Shown: positions 28,258-36,365 of the stretch, piece after piece | How positions within the stretch are numbered: position 1 is the first letter of the stretch | Layout of the letters: each line of letters begins with the position of its first letter | Assembly: GCF_963675815.1 (NCBI RefSeq) | Contig: NZ_OY776574.1 | Location: forward strand, 2,288,001 to 2,352,000 | Direction of reading: 5' to 3' | DNA: 64,000 nt | Source: an uncultured Desulfuromusa sp. | Lineage (GTDB): Bacteria > Desulfobacterota > Desulfuromonadia > Desulfuromonadales > Geopsychrobacteraceae | Notes under the pieces: generated by a model | Databases searched by the model: none | Told to the model about the DNA's origin: nothing | Seen by the model: only the letters and a program-made list of their open reading frames with translations | Program-made: the position numbers and the translations under genes

Positions 28258-28286
28258 TTGACTCAGTCAGGGCTGAATGTTAATTT
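28258..28286 (+). promoter_or_regulatory. Possible mgtE promoter
   Basis: TTGACT (28258-28263), a 17-nt spacer and TAATTT (28281-28286) lie between the alpha-operon terminator and mgtE. The -35 matches 5 of 6, but the -10 only 3 of 6. No Mg2+ riboswitch fold was recognised in the short leader. Confidence 0.4.
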
Positions 28287-28327
28287 TCTTTCGATTCTAA
28301 CTCTTTTTTAAATCACTGGGTGACATT

Positions 28328-29686
28328 ATGCACGAGCAAAAAATGCAGGTTTTACAAGGCACTGTCAGTAAATTACTGCGGCGCAATGCAACCACGAACC
28401 TAAAAAAAGCTCTTGGTAAGATTCACCCGGCTGATATCGCTCATCTTTTTCGTTATTTTGATATTCACGAACAAAAGACACTTCTTGAATTAACCCCTGA
28501 ATTAGACCGTGTTGCTGATGTTTTAGCAGAATTAGAACCGGAATCCTGGCCGCAGATTGCTGAACTTCTTGATCGAGACTACCTCATCTCTATTGTTCAT
28601 GAAATGGCGGATGATGACAGTGCTGTATTTATAAGAAGTCTCCCTGAAGACCTCGCTGAACATATTCTGACTGAATTACATGATGATCAATCAGAAGATG
28701 TTGAACATCTGCTTGGCTATGATGAGGAAACGGCTGGTAGTATCATGTCAACAGATGTCTTTTCTCTTGATCAGGATATCAGTGTGCGCCATGCGATAGA
28801 ATCACTTCAGGATTCTGAAGATTATGAAATGGTCTTTTATGTTTATGTCACTGATGAGCATAATCACCTTGTTGGGGTTTTATCTTTAAGGCAGTTGCTG
28901 ACGGTTCCTCCAAGCACCAAACTTGCTGATATCATGTCGACTAATGTTATGCGGGTCAGGGCGGATATGGATCAAGAGGAGGTTGCACAACTTGTTGCCA
29001 AATATAATATTTTAGCTATTCCCGTTGTCGATGACCAAGGTAAATTGTTGGGATTGATCACAGTCGATGATGTTATCGATGTTATGCGTGATGAAGCAAC
29101 GGAAGATATTCTAAGGATGGCGGGGACCAGTGAAGAAGAGCTTCTTCTCGGCTATAAATCTTTTCAGATCGCTCGTTTACGCCTTCCCTGGTTATTGACA
29201 ACCCTTATTGGCGGGGTCATAACCGGAACCTTGATGTGGTACTATCGGGCAACCTTAGAGCAGGTTATTATGCTGATCTCTTTTATTCCGGTGATTACCG
29301 GGATGGGGGGGAATGTTGGTGGTCAGACTTCAACAATTTTAGTGCGTGGATTTGCTACAGGACGAATTGATTTCTCTATGATTCGACAGGTTTTTCTTAA
29401 AGAATTACGGGTGGGTTTAATCATGGGATTGGCATGTGGTTCTGTTATCGCCGTAGTGGCTTCAATCTGGCATAAGAACTTATTTTTGGGGATGGTCGTT
29501 GGAGTTGCAATGGTGACAGCAATTACTGTTGCTGCTTGTATGGGGGTTGTTGTGACAGCTTTTTTTAAAAAAATTGGGGTTGATCCTGCGATTGCTTCAA
29601 GCCCATTTGTGCAGACAGTCAATGACATCACTGGGATTATGATCTATTTTAGTACTGCAACCCTGTTTCTTTCCTACCTGACATAA
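28328..29686 (+). CDS. mgtE: Magnesium transporter MgtE
   Basis: The 452-residue inner-membrane protein takes up Mg2+. It has the N-terminal superhelical domain (about 1-130) with IHPADIAHLF, then two CBS domains (about 135-255) that sense cytoplasmic Mg2+. Five membrane helices follow, with the conserved ITGMGGNVGGQTSTILVR pore segment. Length is normal. It is flanked by a terminator upstream and a recO promoter downstream, so it is probably a single-gene unit. Confidence 0.95.
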   Translation: MHEQKMQVLQGTVSKLLRRNATTNLKKALGKIHPADIAHLFRYFDIHEQKTLLELTPELDRVADVLAELEPESWPQIAELLDRDYLISIVHEMADDDSAVFIRSLPEDLAEHILTELHDDQSEDVEHLLGYDEETAGSIMSTDVFSLDQDISVRHAIESLQDSEDYEMVFYVYVTDEHNHLVGVLSLRQLLTVPPSTKLADIMSTNVMRVRADMDQEEVAQLVAKYNILAIPVVDDQGKLLGLITVDDVIDVMRDEATEDILRMAGTSEEELLLGYKSFQIARLRLPWLLTTLIGGVITGTLMWYYRATLEQVIMLISFIPVITGMGGNVGGQTSTILVRGFATGRIDFSMIRQVFLKELRVGLIMGLACGSVIAVVASIWHKNLFLGMVVGVAMVTAITVAACMGVVVTAFFKKIGVDPAIASSPFVQTVNDITGIMIYFSTATLFLSYLT

Positions 29687-29688
29687 TA

Positions 29689-29716
29689 TTGAAATTGTTG
29701 ATAAGAATGGTAGAAT
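29689..29716 (+). promoter_or_regulatory. Probable recO promoter
   Basis: TTGAAA (29689-29694) and TAGAAT (29711-29716) are separated by 16 nt, each matching consensus in 5 of 6 positions. It lies immediately after the mgtE stop and about 60 nt upstream of the recO start. Confidence 0.6.
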
Positions 29717-29776
29717 ACGCCAGTTGGAGGTGCATAGGTGCGCCGTCTCATCCTCTTGTCTTAAGCTATTAATCTT

Positions 29777-30514
29777 ATGATTTCTCATTTACAAAGCTGC
29801 GAGGCTCTGGTTTTACGCCATACAAATTATGGAGAATCAGATGTTATCCTGTCTCTTTTTATATCCGACTATGGTTTACAAAAAGGGTTTGCCAAGTCAG
29901 CTCGAAAGAGTCGAAAGCGATTTTCTGCGGTATTAGACCCTTTTACTCAGGCAATTTTTCAATGGAAACCGGGACGAGGTCATTTCTGGTGGTTGCAGGA
30001 CGCTGAACTCCTTACTTCTCGGATCGGATTGCGGGCTGATTTACAACGTCTTGCTCTTGCGAGTTACGGAGTCGAATTAGTAGAATTGATGTTGGATGAG
30101 GGACAACCGCATCCTGCTGTTTTTGAATTACTTTGTTGCTTTCTTGATTTTCTGGAACGCGGAGGCGATATTTTTAGCGCAAAGCTATTGTTTGAATTGC
30201 GTTTGATTTATCTCCTTGGGTATATGCCTCATCTCCTTCATTGTAGTGAGTGCCTGAAGATTTTTGATGGCGAATTAATCCGCTTTGATGCTATTCGAGG
30301 TGGAAGTCTTTGTCTTTCATGTGCTGGGTCTGCTGGTCTCGCGGTTGGCTTAGGAACGGTTGGATCTTTAGCCCGCTCATTAAATGTAGGGCATAAGCAA
30401 TTTGATGGGTTCTCCTTTGGTCAAAAAACCCTTCAGGAGGCGAATTTGATTCTCCAGCAGGTTTTACAGCAAGTGTTGCCCCGAGAGCCAAAATCAATGC
30501 AGTTTCTCTCCTGA
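29777..30514 (+). CDS. recO: DNA repair protein RecO
   Basis: The 245-residue protein loads RecA onto SSB-coated DNA and anneals strands (RecFOR pathway). The N-terminal OB fold has VLRHTNYGESDVILSLF. The middle is helical. The C-terminal zinc finger is HCSEC followed by CLSCAG. It lies between mgtE and glyQ, both apparently with their own promoters. Confidence 0.95.
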   Translation: MISHLQSCEALVLRHTNYGESDVILSLFISDYGLQKGFAKSARKSRKRFSAVLDPFTQAIFQWKPGRGHFWWLQDAELLTSRIGLRADLQRLALASYGVELVELMLDEGQPHPAVFELLCCFLDFLERGGDIFSAKLLFELRLIYLLGYMPHLLHCSECLKIFDGELIRFDAIRGGSLCLSCAGSAGLAVGLGTVGSLARSLNVGHKQFDGFSFGQKTLQEANLILQQVLQQVLPREPKSMQFLS

Positions 30515-30533
30515 AGATACCTGATTGCAAATC

Positions 30534-30562
30534 TTGACAACTTTAGAGGCGGGAGCTAAACT
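30534..30562 (+). promoter_or_regulatory. Probable promoter of glyQ-glyS-ppdK
   Basis: A perfect TTGACA (30534-30539), a 17-nt spacer and TAAACT (30557-30562) sit in the recO-glyQ gap, about 65 nt before the glyQ start. No T-box leader structure was seen. Confidence 0.65.
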
Positions 30563-30627
30563 CGCGGCTCCTTTTCACATCAGCTACTCCATTACTTTAT
30601 CATGGATTTTTGTTTTACGGAGGTACC

Positions 30628-31497
30628 GTGACTTTTCAGAATTTAATTCTTTCGCTACAGAACTACTGGGCAAAGCAAGGTTGCATTATTCAGCAGCCGT
30701 ATGATATCGAAACAGGCGCGGGTACGTTTAACCCCGCAACGTTTTTACGAGCGCTGGGACCAGAGCCTTGGAATGTTGCTTATGTCGAACCATCGCGTCG
30801 TCCTACCGATGGCCGTTATGGTGAAAATCCAAACCGGTTACAGCACTACTATCAGTTCCAGGTTTTGTTAAAACCATCACCTCAGAATATTCAGGATCTT
30901 TATCTTGATTCTCTCAAAAGTTTTGGTGTCGATCCTCTCGCTCATGATATCAGGTTTGTTGAAGATGACTGGGAATCTCCGACCTTAGGCGCCTGGGGGT
31001 TGGGCTGGGAAGTTTGGCTGGATGGAATGGAAATTACTCAATTCACCTATTTTCAACAGTGTGGAGGTTTTGAACTCAAACCCATCCCCGGTGAAATTAC
31101 CTACGGAATTGAGCGTATTGCCATGTATCTGCAGGGTGTTGATAACGTTTATGACCTTGAGTGGGTCAACGGCATCAAATATGGGGATATTCATCATCAG
31201 ACTGAAGTTCAGTTCTCTCATTATAACTTTGAGGAAGCTGATACGGATATGCTTTTTCACCTGTTTGATATGTATGAAAAAGAATCTCTCCAACTAGTTG
31301 CAAAAGATCTTGTTTTTCCTGCATATGATTTTGTTTTGAAATGTTCTCATGCTTTTAATTTGCTGGATGCCAGAAGTGCAATTTCAGTGACGGAACGGGC
31401 GAGTTATATTGGCAGGGTTCGACAAATGTCGAAACTTTGTGCAGCAGCTTATATTGACCAGCGAGAAAAGCTTGGCCATCCATTGTTGAAAAAGTGA
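30628..31497 (+). CDS. glyQ: Glycyl-tRNA synthetase alpha subunit
   Basis: The 289-residue catalytic subunit of the heterotetrameric glycyl-tRNA synthetase charges tRNA-Gly. The GTG at 30628 is preferred over an upstream in-frame TTG, since ACGGAGGTA sits just before it and the product begins MTFQNLILSLQNYW. GCIIQQPYDIETGAGTFNPAT and EPSRRPTDGRYGENPNR are signature segments. It is followed after 54 nt by glyS. Confidence 0.97.
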   Translation: MTFQNLILSLQNYWAKQGCIIQQPYDIETGAGTFNPATFLRALGPEPWNVAYVEPSRRPTDGRYGENPNRLQHYYQFQVLLKPSPQNIQDLYLDSLKSFGVDPLAHDIRFVEDDWESPTLGAWGLGWEVWLDGMEITQFTYFQQCGGFELKPIPGEITYGIERIAMYLQGVDNVYDLEWVNGIKYGDIHHQTEVQFSHYNFEEADTDMLFHLFDMYEKESLQLVAKDLVFPAYDFVLKCSHAFNLLDARSAISVTERASYIGRVRQMSKLCAAAYIDQREKLGHPLLKK

Positions 31498-31551
31498 TCT
31501 ATATAATAATTACGACTGAACTGACCAATACCTAATTAACTGGAGTGATAC

Positions 31552-33615
31552 ATGTCTGCAGAACTGTTTCTCGAACTGGGGACTGAAGAAATCCCAGCCG
31601 GATTTATTGCATCGGCTTTACAGGATATTCAGGAGTTACTCAGCCAAGAGCTGGAACGTGCGCGCATCTCTTATGGTGAAATATCCACCTTTGCTACACC
31701 ACGAAGATTAGCGGTGTCGATCAAGGACGTTGCCCGTTTGCAGCAACGTCAGGAGTTGGAAGTGACAGGACCTCCTGCTCGTATCGCTTATGATGATTCT
31801 GGAAAACCGACTAAAGCTGCTGAGGGGTTTGCCCGGACTAATGGTGTTTCAGTTGATGAATTACAGATCATTGAGACGGCAAAAGGGGAGTATTTATTTA
31901 TTTCCAAGGTGATTGAAGGTGGTGAGACAAAAATCGAGTTACAACAGATTTTACCTCGTGTCATCAGCAAAATATCTTTTAAGAAGTCAATGCGATGGAA
32001 GGATCTCGATATCCGCTTTGTCAGACCGTTGCATTGGATTGTCGCCGTTTTTGCGGGAGAGATCGTTCCTTTTACTTTTGGAGATCTGCAAAGCGGAGAT
32101 CGCTCCAGAGGGCATCGTTTTATGGCGCCGGAAGAATTTTCCGTCAAAGATGCCGCTGAATATCTCTTCAAGGCTGAGCAGCATCATGTTCTTCCTGAAG
32201 TTGCCAAGCGTCGTCAGTTGATAACGGAACAGCTTGCTGTCTTAGCCCAGACCCTGGGGGGGATGATCAACCCGGATGATGAACTCCTTGATGAGGTCAG
32301 TTTTCTTGTTGAAACACCGCAGGCTTTGGCTGGGACTATTGACGATGAGTTTCTGCAGTTGCCTCCTGAACTTTTGATTGCCAGTATGCGTGAGCATCAG
32401 CGCTATTTTACTTTGGTCGATGCTAAAGGGAAATTATTACCCCACTTTATTACTGTTGCCAATACCCATGCTAAAGATCCGCGTGTCGTTGTTGCCGGAA
32501 ACGAGAGGGTTTTGAGGGCTCGTTTGTCTGATGCAATGTTTTTCTGGAAAGAGGATCAGAAAAACAAACTGGAGACGCGTCTTGAGTTGCTGAAAAAGGT
32601 TGTTTATCAAGCAAAATTGGGAACCAGCTTTGAAAAAATTGAAAGATTTACTGAGTTAGCGACCGGATTAGCCCAGCGACTTGCTCCGCAAACAGTTGTG
32701 CTGACAAAACGTGCTGCGATTTTAGCTAAATGTGACCTTGAAACTGGAATGGTTTATGAATTCCCTGAATTGCAGGGAATTATGGGGCGTGAATACGCAT
32801 TGCTGGAGGGCGAGGATCCACGTGTTGCAACGGCAATTTATGAACACTATCTGCCAACTCAGGCCGGTGGGGAATTGCCGAGTGATGATATCGGTTCTTT
32901 TATTTCTCTTGCCGATAAAATAGACACTATTTGCGGTTGCTTTAGTGTTGGTTTAATCCCAACTGGAACCGCAGATCCCTATGCCTTGCGGCGTAATGCA
33001 ATAGGGATTCTGGCGATTATTCTGGATAGAGGTTACTCTATTTCGATTCCTGATTTAGTTGCTGAGAGTGTTGAGCTGTTAGAACCAAAACGTCAGCGTA
33101 GCGCGAGTGAGATCGTCGCTGATGTTGTGGAGTTTATCCGTTTGCGCTTTGTCAATATGCTGTCGGGAGAAAGCTATCCTGCTGACGTGATTGATGCGGT
33201 TCTCAGTGCTTCTTTTGATGACCCAATTGACGCGCTTAAGAGGATTGAAGCACTGTCCAAACTTAAACAAAAAGATGATTTTGACCCTCTGGCAGTTGCA
33301 TTTAAGCGGGTTGGGAATATCATTAAAGGAGGGCTGGCTCAACCGGTAGACAAAGACCTGTTAGCCGAGGACAGTGAGAAGGCGCTTTTTGCTGATCTCG
33401 AAAAAGTTCAAGCTGAGGTTGATAAATATATTGTTGCACATGATTATGATCAGGCACTGGTCTTGATTGCGGGGTTACGTCAGCCCGTCGATGCTTTTTT
33501 TGATAATGTCATGGTGATGGTAGAGGATGAGGCGGTTAAGAGTAATCGACTTGCTTTACTGACTGGTATCGCTGGTTTGTTCAAGGGAATTGCTGATTTC
33601 CGTCGGATTTCCTGA
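31552..33615 (+). CDS. glyS: Glycyl-tRNA synthetase beta subunit
   Basis: The 687-residue beta subunit carries tRNA recognition. It begins ELFLELGTEEIPAGFI and contains TPRRLAV and the HD-like and anticodon-binding C-terminal regions. It is paired with glyQ as in most bacteria with the alpha2-beta2 enzyme. It ends 42 nt before the ppdK start, so the three genes may be one transcript. Confidence 0.97.
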   Translation: MSAELFLELGTEEIPAGFIASALQDIQELLSQELERARISYGEISTFATPRRLAVSIKDVARLQQRQELEVTGPPARIAYDDSGKPTKAAEGFARTNGVSVDELQIIETAKGEYLFISKVIEGGETKIELQQILPRVISKISFKKSMRWKDLDIRFVRPLHWIVAVFAGEIVPFTFGDLQSGDRSRGHRFMAPEEFSVKDAAEYLFKAEQHHVLPEVAKRRQLITEQLAVLAQTLGGMINPDDELLDEVSFLVETPQALAGTIDDEFLQLPPELLIASMREHQRYFTLVDAKGKLLPHFITVANTHAKDPRVVVAGNERVLRARLSDAMFFWKEDQKNKLETRLELLKKVVYQAKLGTSFEKIERFTELATGLAQRLAPQTVVLTKRAAILAKCDLETGMVYEFPELQGIMGREYALLEGEDPRVATAIYEHYLPTQAGGELPSDDIGSFISLADKIDTICGCFSVGLIPTGTADPYALRRNAIGILAIILDRGYSISIPDLVAESVELLEPKRQRSASEIVADVVEFIRLRFVNMLSGESYPADVIDAVLSASFDDPIDALKRIEALSKLKQKDDFDPLAVAFKRVGNIIKGGLAQPVDKDLLAEDSEKALFADLEKVQAEVDKYIVAHDYDQALVLIAGLRQPVDAFFDNVMVMVEDEAVKSNRLALLTGIAGLFKGIADFRRIS

Positions 33616-33657
33616 TTTTATAAATTGTTTTGATCCCGTATGAGAAGGAGCAGCAAA

Positions 33658-36318
33658 ATGTCTAAATTTGTATATGCCTTTGGTGTCGGTGAGGCTGACG
33701 GTGATGGATCAATGAAAGAGCTTTTGGGGGGCAAAGGTGCCAACCTGGCAGAGATGACTTCAATCGGCCTGCCGGTTCCTCCTGGGTTTACCCTGACCAC
33801 GGAAGTTTGTACCGCCTATTATGAAAATAACCGGACTTACCCCGATAGTTTGTACAAGGAAGTTGAGCAGGCGTTAAAGTCTCTTGAGCAACGGATGGAT
33901 AAAGTTTTCGGCGGTAGTGAAAATCCGCTGTTGGTGTCAGTTCGTTCAGGAGCACGTGCTTCAATGCCGGGAATGATGGATACGGTTTTGAATCTGGGCT
34001 TGAATGACAAGACTATCCAGGGTGTTATCCTGCAGAGTAATGACCCTCGTTTTGCTTATGATTCTTATCGGCGTTTTATCCAGATGTATGCCAATGTCGT
34101 TAAAGGCATGAATGGTGAAGTATTCGCTAAGATCCTGGTGGAGAAGAAAGAGGAAAAGGGGGTTGAGCTGGATACTGAGCTTGAGGCTGAGGATCTGCAA
34201 CAATTGGTTAAAGCGTTTAAGGCAAGTTATAAAGATCACTTAAATGAAGACTTTCCAGAAGATCCAATGCAACAACTCTGGGAGGCTATCGGTGCCGTTT
34301 TTGGTTCTTGGATGACACCGCGTGCAGTGACCTACCGTAAGCTGCATGCAATTCCCAGTGACTGGGGAACGGCTGTGAATGTCCAGGGAATGGTTTTTGG
34401 TAATATGGGCGATGATTGCGCCACTGGTGTTGCTTTTACCCGCGACCCGGCTACCGGAGAAAACTATTTTTATGGAGAATATCTCGTCAATGCTCAAGGG
34501 GAAGATGTTGTTGCTGGAATCAGAACTCCGCAGCCGATCAATTTAGCCAAACATAAAGAAGGTGATCTTCCTGCGATGGAAGAAGTTATGCCGGAGAGTT
34601 ATGCTCAGCTGGTCAAAATTCGCGAAGTCCTGGAAAAACACTACAAAGATATGCAAGATATTGAGTTTACGATTGAAAAAAATAAACTTTATATGTTGCA
34701 GACCAGGACCGGTAAACGGACAGCTCAAGCTGCTATTCGTGTTGCTGTTGATATGGTGGCAGAAGGGTTAATTACAGAAAAAGAAGCTGTTCTCCGGGTT
34801 GAACCCGAGCAACTAGATCAGCTATTGCATCCTTCACTGGACCCTCATGCTGAAAGACAGGTGATTGCAAAAGGGCTTCCAGCGTCCCCGGGCGCTGCCA
34901 GTGGTCAGGTGGTTTTTACTGCAGATGAAGCCGAAGAACAAACTCGGTTGAAGAAAAAAGTTATTCTGGTTCGGATTGAAACTAGTCCGGAAGATATCCA
35001 TGGAATGAACGCTGCCCAGGGCATTTTAACGGCCCGTGGTGGGATGACCTCCCATGCTGCTGTTGTTGCACGTGGTATGGGAAAATGTTGCGTATCAGGT
35101 TGTGGAGAAGTCAAAATTGATTATGAAAAACAACAATTAAAAACGAAAACAGGGGAAATAATCAAGCGGGGCGATTACATCACATTAGATGGCTCTGCTG
35201 GTGAAGTTATGCTTGGTGTTGTCCCAAAAGTAGAGCCTGAAGTGAGTGGTAATTTTGCAGTTTTTATGGGGTGGGCAGATAAACTTCGTCGTCTCAAGGT
35301 GCGTACCAATGCCGATACTCCTCATGATTCCAAGGTGGCTCGAGACTTTGGTGCTGAGGGTATCGGCTTATGCCGGACTGAGCATATGTTTTTTGAAGGA
35401 GACCGAATCCAGGCTGTACGCGAAATGATTCTTGCAGAAAACGTTGCTGGACGTAAATTGGCTCTTGAAAAGATTTTACCGATGCAAAAAGGTGATTTTA
35501 TTGGTCTTTTTCGCGAAATGAAAGGGCTACCTGTCACTATTCGTCTGCTTGATCCACCTTTGCATGAATTTTTGCCTCAAAACGATGATGACATTTCAGA
35601 ATTGGCTAACGTTGTCGGTATCCGGTTTTCAGAAGTCAAGGAACATGTCGCGAATCTGCATGAATTTAATCCCATGCTTGGGCATCGTGGTTGTCGCTTA
35701 GGAATTACCTATCCTGAGGTTTATGATATGCAGGTGCGGGCAATTATGGAAGCGGCCTGTGAATTGGTTAAGAATGAGGGCTTTACGATTATTCCTGAGA
35801 TCATGATTCCGTTGATCAGTCATGTCAATGAGTTGAAAATCTTGCGTGCTAATGCTGTTCGGGTGGCAGATGAAGTTTGTGCTGCCTATGGGATTAAAAT
35901 CGATTATTTGATTGGCACAATGATTGAGCTTCCACGGGCTGCTCTGACAGCAGATGCTATTGCCAGTGAAGCTGAATTTTTCTCTTTTGGGACCAATGAT
36001 TTAACTCAGACAACGTATGGCCTATCGCGTGACGATGCCGGTCATTTCTTGCCGGACTATATTGAGCGAGGTGTTCTGAAGAAAGACCCCTTTGTTGCTT
36101 TGGATCAGCGTGGAGTCGGCGAACTTGTAAAGATCGGTTTTGAAAGGGGGCGTAGTACCCGCCCTGATCTGAAGGTCGGGATTTGTGGCGAACATGGTGG
36201 TGAACCATCCAGCGTTGCTTTTTGCCATGATCTTGGCTTGGATTATGTTTCGTGCTCCCCATATCGGGTGCCGATAGCTCGTCTGGCTGCAGCACATGCT
36301 GCTTTGAAGGACACGTAG
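33658..36318 (+). CDS. ppdK: Pyruvate, phosphate dikinase
   Basis: The 886-residue cytoplasmic enzyme interconverts pyruvate, ATP and phosphate with PEP, AMP and PPi. In anaerobes it serves gluconeogenesis or PPi-linked glycolysis. The ATG at 33658 is chosen because AAGGAG at 33645-33650 lies 7 nt upstream. An in-frame ATG at 33640 has no such site. The N-terminal nucleotide domain, the swivelling domain with GGMTSHAAVVARGMG carrying the phospho-histidine, and the C-terminal PEP/pyruvate barrel are all complete. Confidence 0.97.
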   Translation: MSKFVYAFGVGEADGDGSMKELLGGKGANLAEMTSIGLPVPPGFTLTTEVCTAYYENNRTYPDSLYKEVEQALKSLEQRMDKVFGGSENPLLVSVRSGARASMPGMMDTVLNLGLNDKTIQGVILQSNDPRFAYDSYRRFIQMYANVVKGMNGEVFAKILVEKKEEKGVELDTELEAEDLQQLVKAFKASYKDHLNEDFPEDPMQQLWEAIGAVFGSWMTPRAVTYRKLHAIPSDWGTAVNVQGMVFGNMGDDCATGVAFTRDPATGENYFYGEYLVNAQGEDVVAGIRTPQPINLAKHKEGDLPAMEEVMPESYAQLVKIREVLEKHYKDMQDIEFTIEKNKLYMLQTRTGKRTAQAAIRVAVDMVAEGLITEKEAVLRVEPEQLDQLLHPSLDPHAERQVIAKGLPASPGAASGQVVFTADEAEEQTRLKKKVILVRIETSPEDIHGMNAAQGILTARGGMTSHAAVVARGMGKCCVSGCGEVKIDYEKQQLKTKTGEIIKRGDYITLDGSAGEVMLGVVPKVEPEVSGNFAVFMGWADKLRRLKVRTNADTPHDSKVARDFGAEGIGLCRTEHMFFEGDRIQAVREMILAENVAGRKLALEKILPMQKGDFIGLFREMKGLPVTIRLLDPPLHEFLPQNDDDISELANVVGIRFSEVKEHVANLHEFNPMLGHRGCRLGITYPEVYDMQVRAIMEAACELVKNEGFTIIPEIMIPLISHVNELKILRANAVRVADEVCAAYGIKIDYLIGTMIELPRAALTADAIASEAEFFSFGTNDLTQTTYGLSRDDAGHFLPDYIERGVLKKDPFVALDQRGVGELVKIGFERGRSTRPDLKVGICGEHGGEPSSVAFCHDLGLDYVSCSPYRVPIARLAAAHAALKDT

Positions 36319-36328
36319 CTGCATAAAT

Positions 36329-36361
36329 AAAAAGCCCTGTTAGAAACTAACAGGGCTTTTT
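36329..36361. terminator. Bidirectional terminator between ppdK and the signalling operon
   Basis: A perfect 15-bp inverted repeat of A5-GCCCTGTTAG and its complement has a 3-nt loop. It carries A-runs on the left and T-runs on the right, so it can stop transcription from both sides. It separates ppdK on + from the convergent gene ending at 36366. Confidence 0.92.
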
Positions 36362-36365
36362 GATT

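Noticed and set aside
28242..28327. Mg2+ riboswitch upstream of mgtE
   Set aside because: The leader is very short and no conserved M-box-like elements were seen.
30515..30627. T-box leader upstream of glyQ
   Set aside because: There is no T-box consensus sequence or terminator/antiterminator pair in the short gap.
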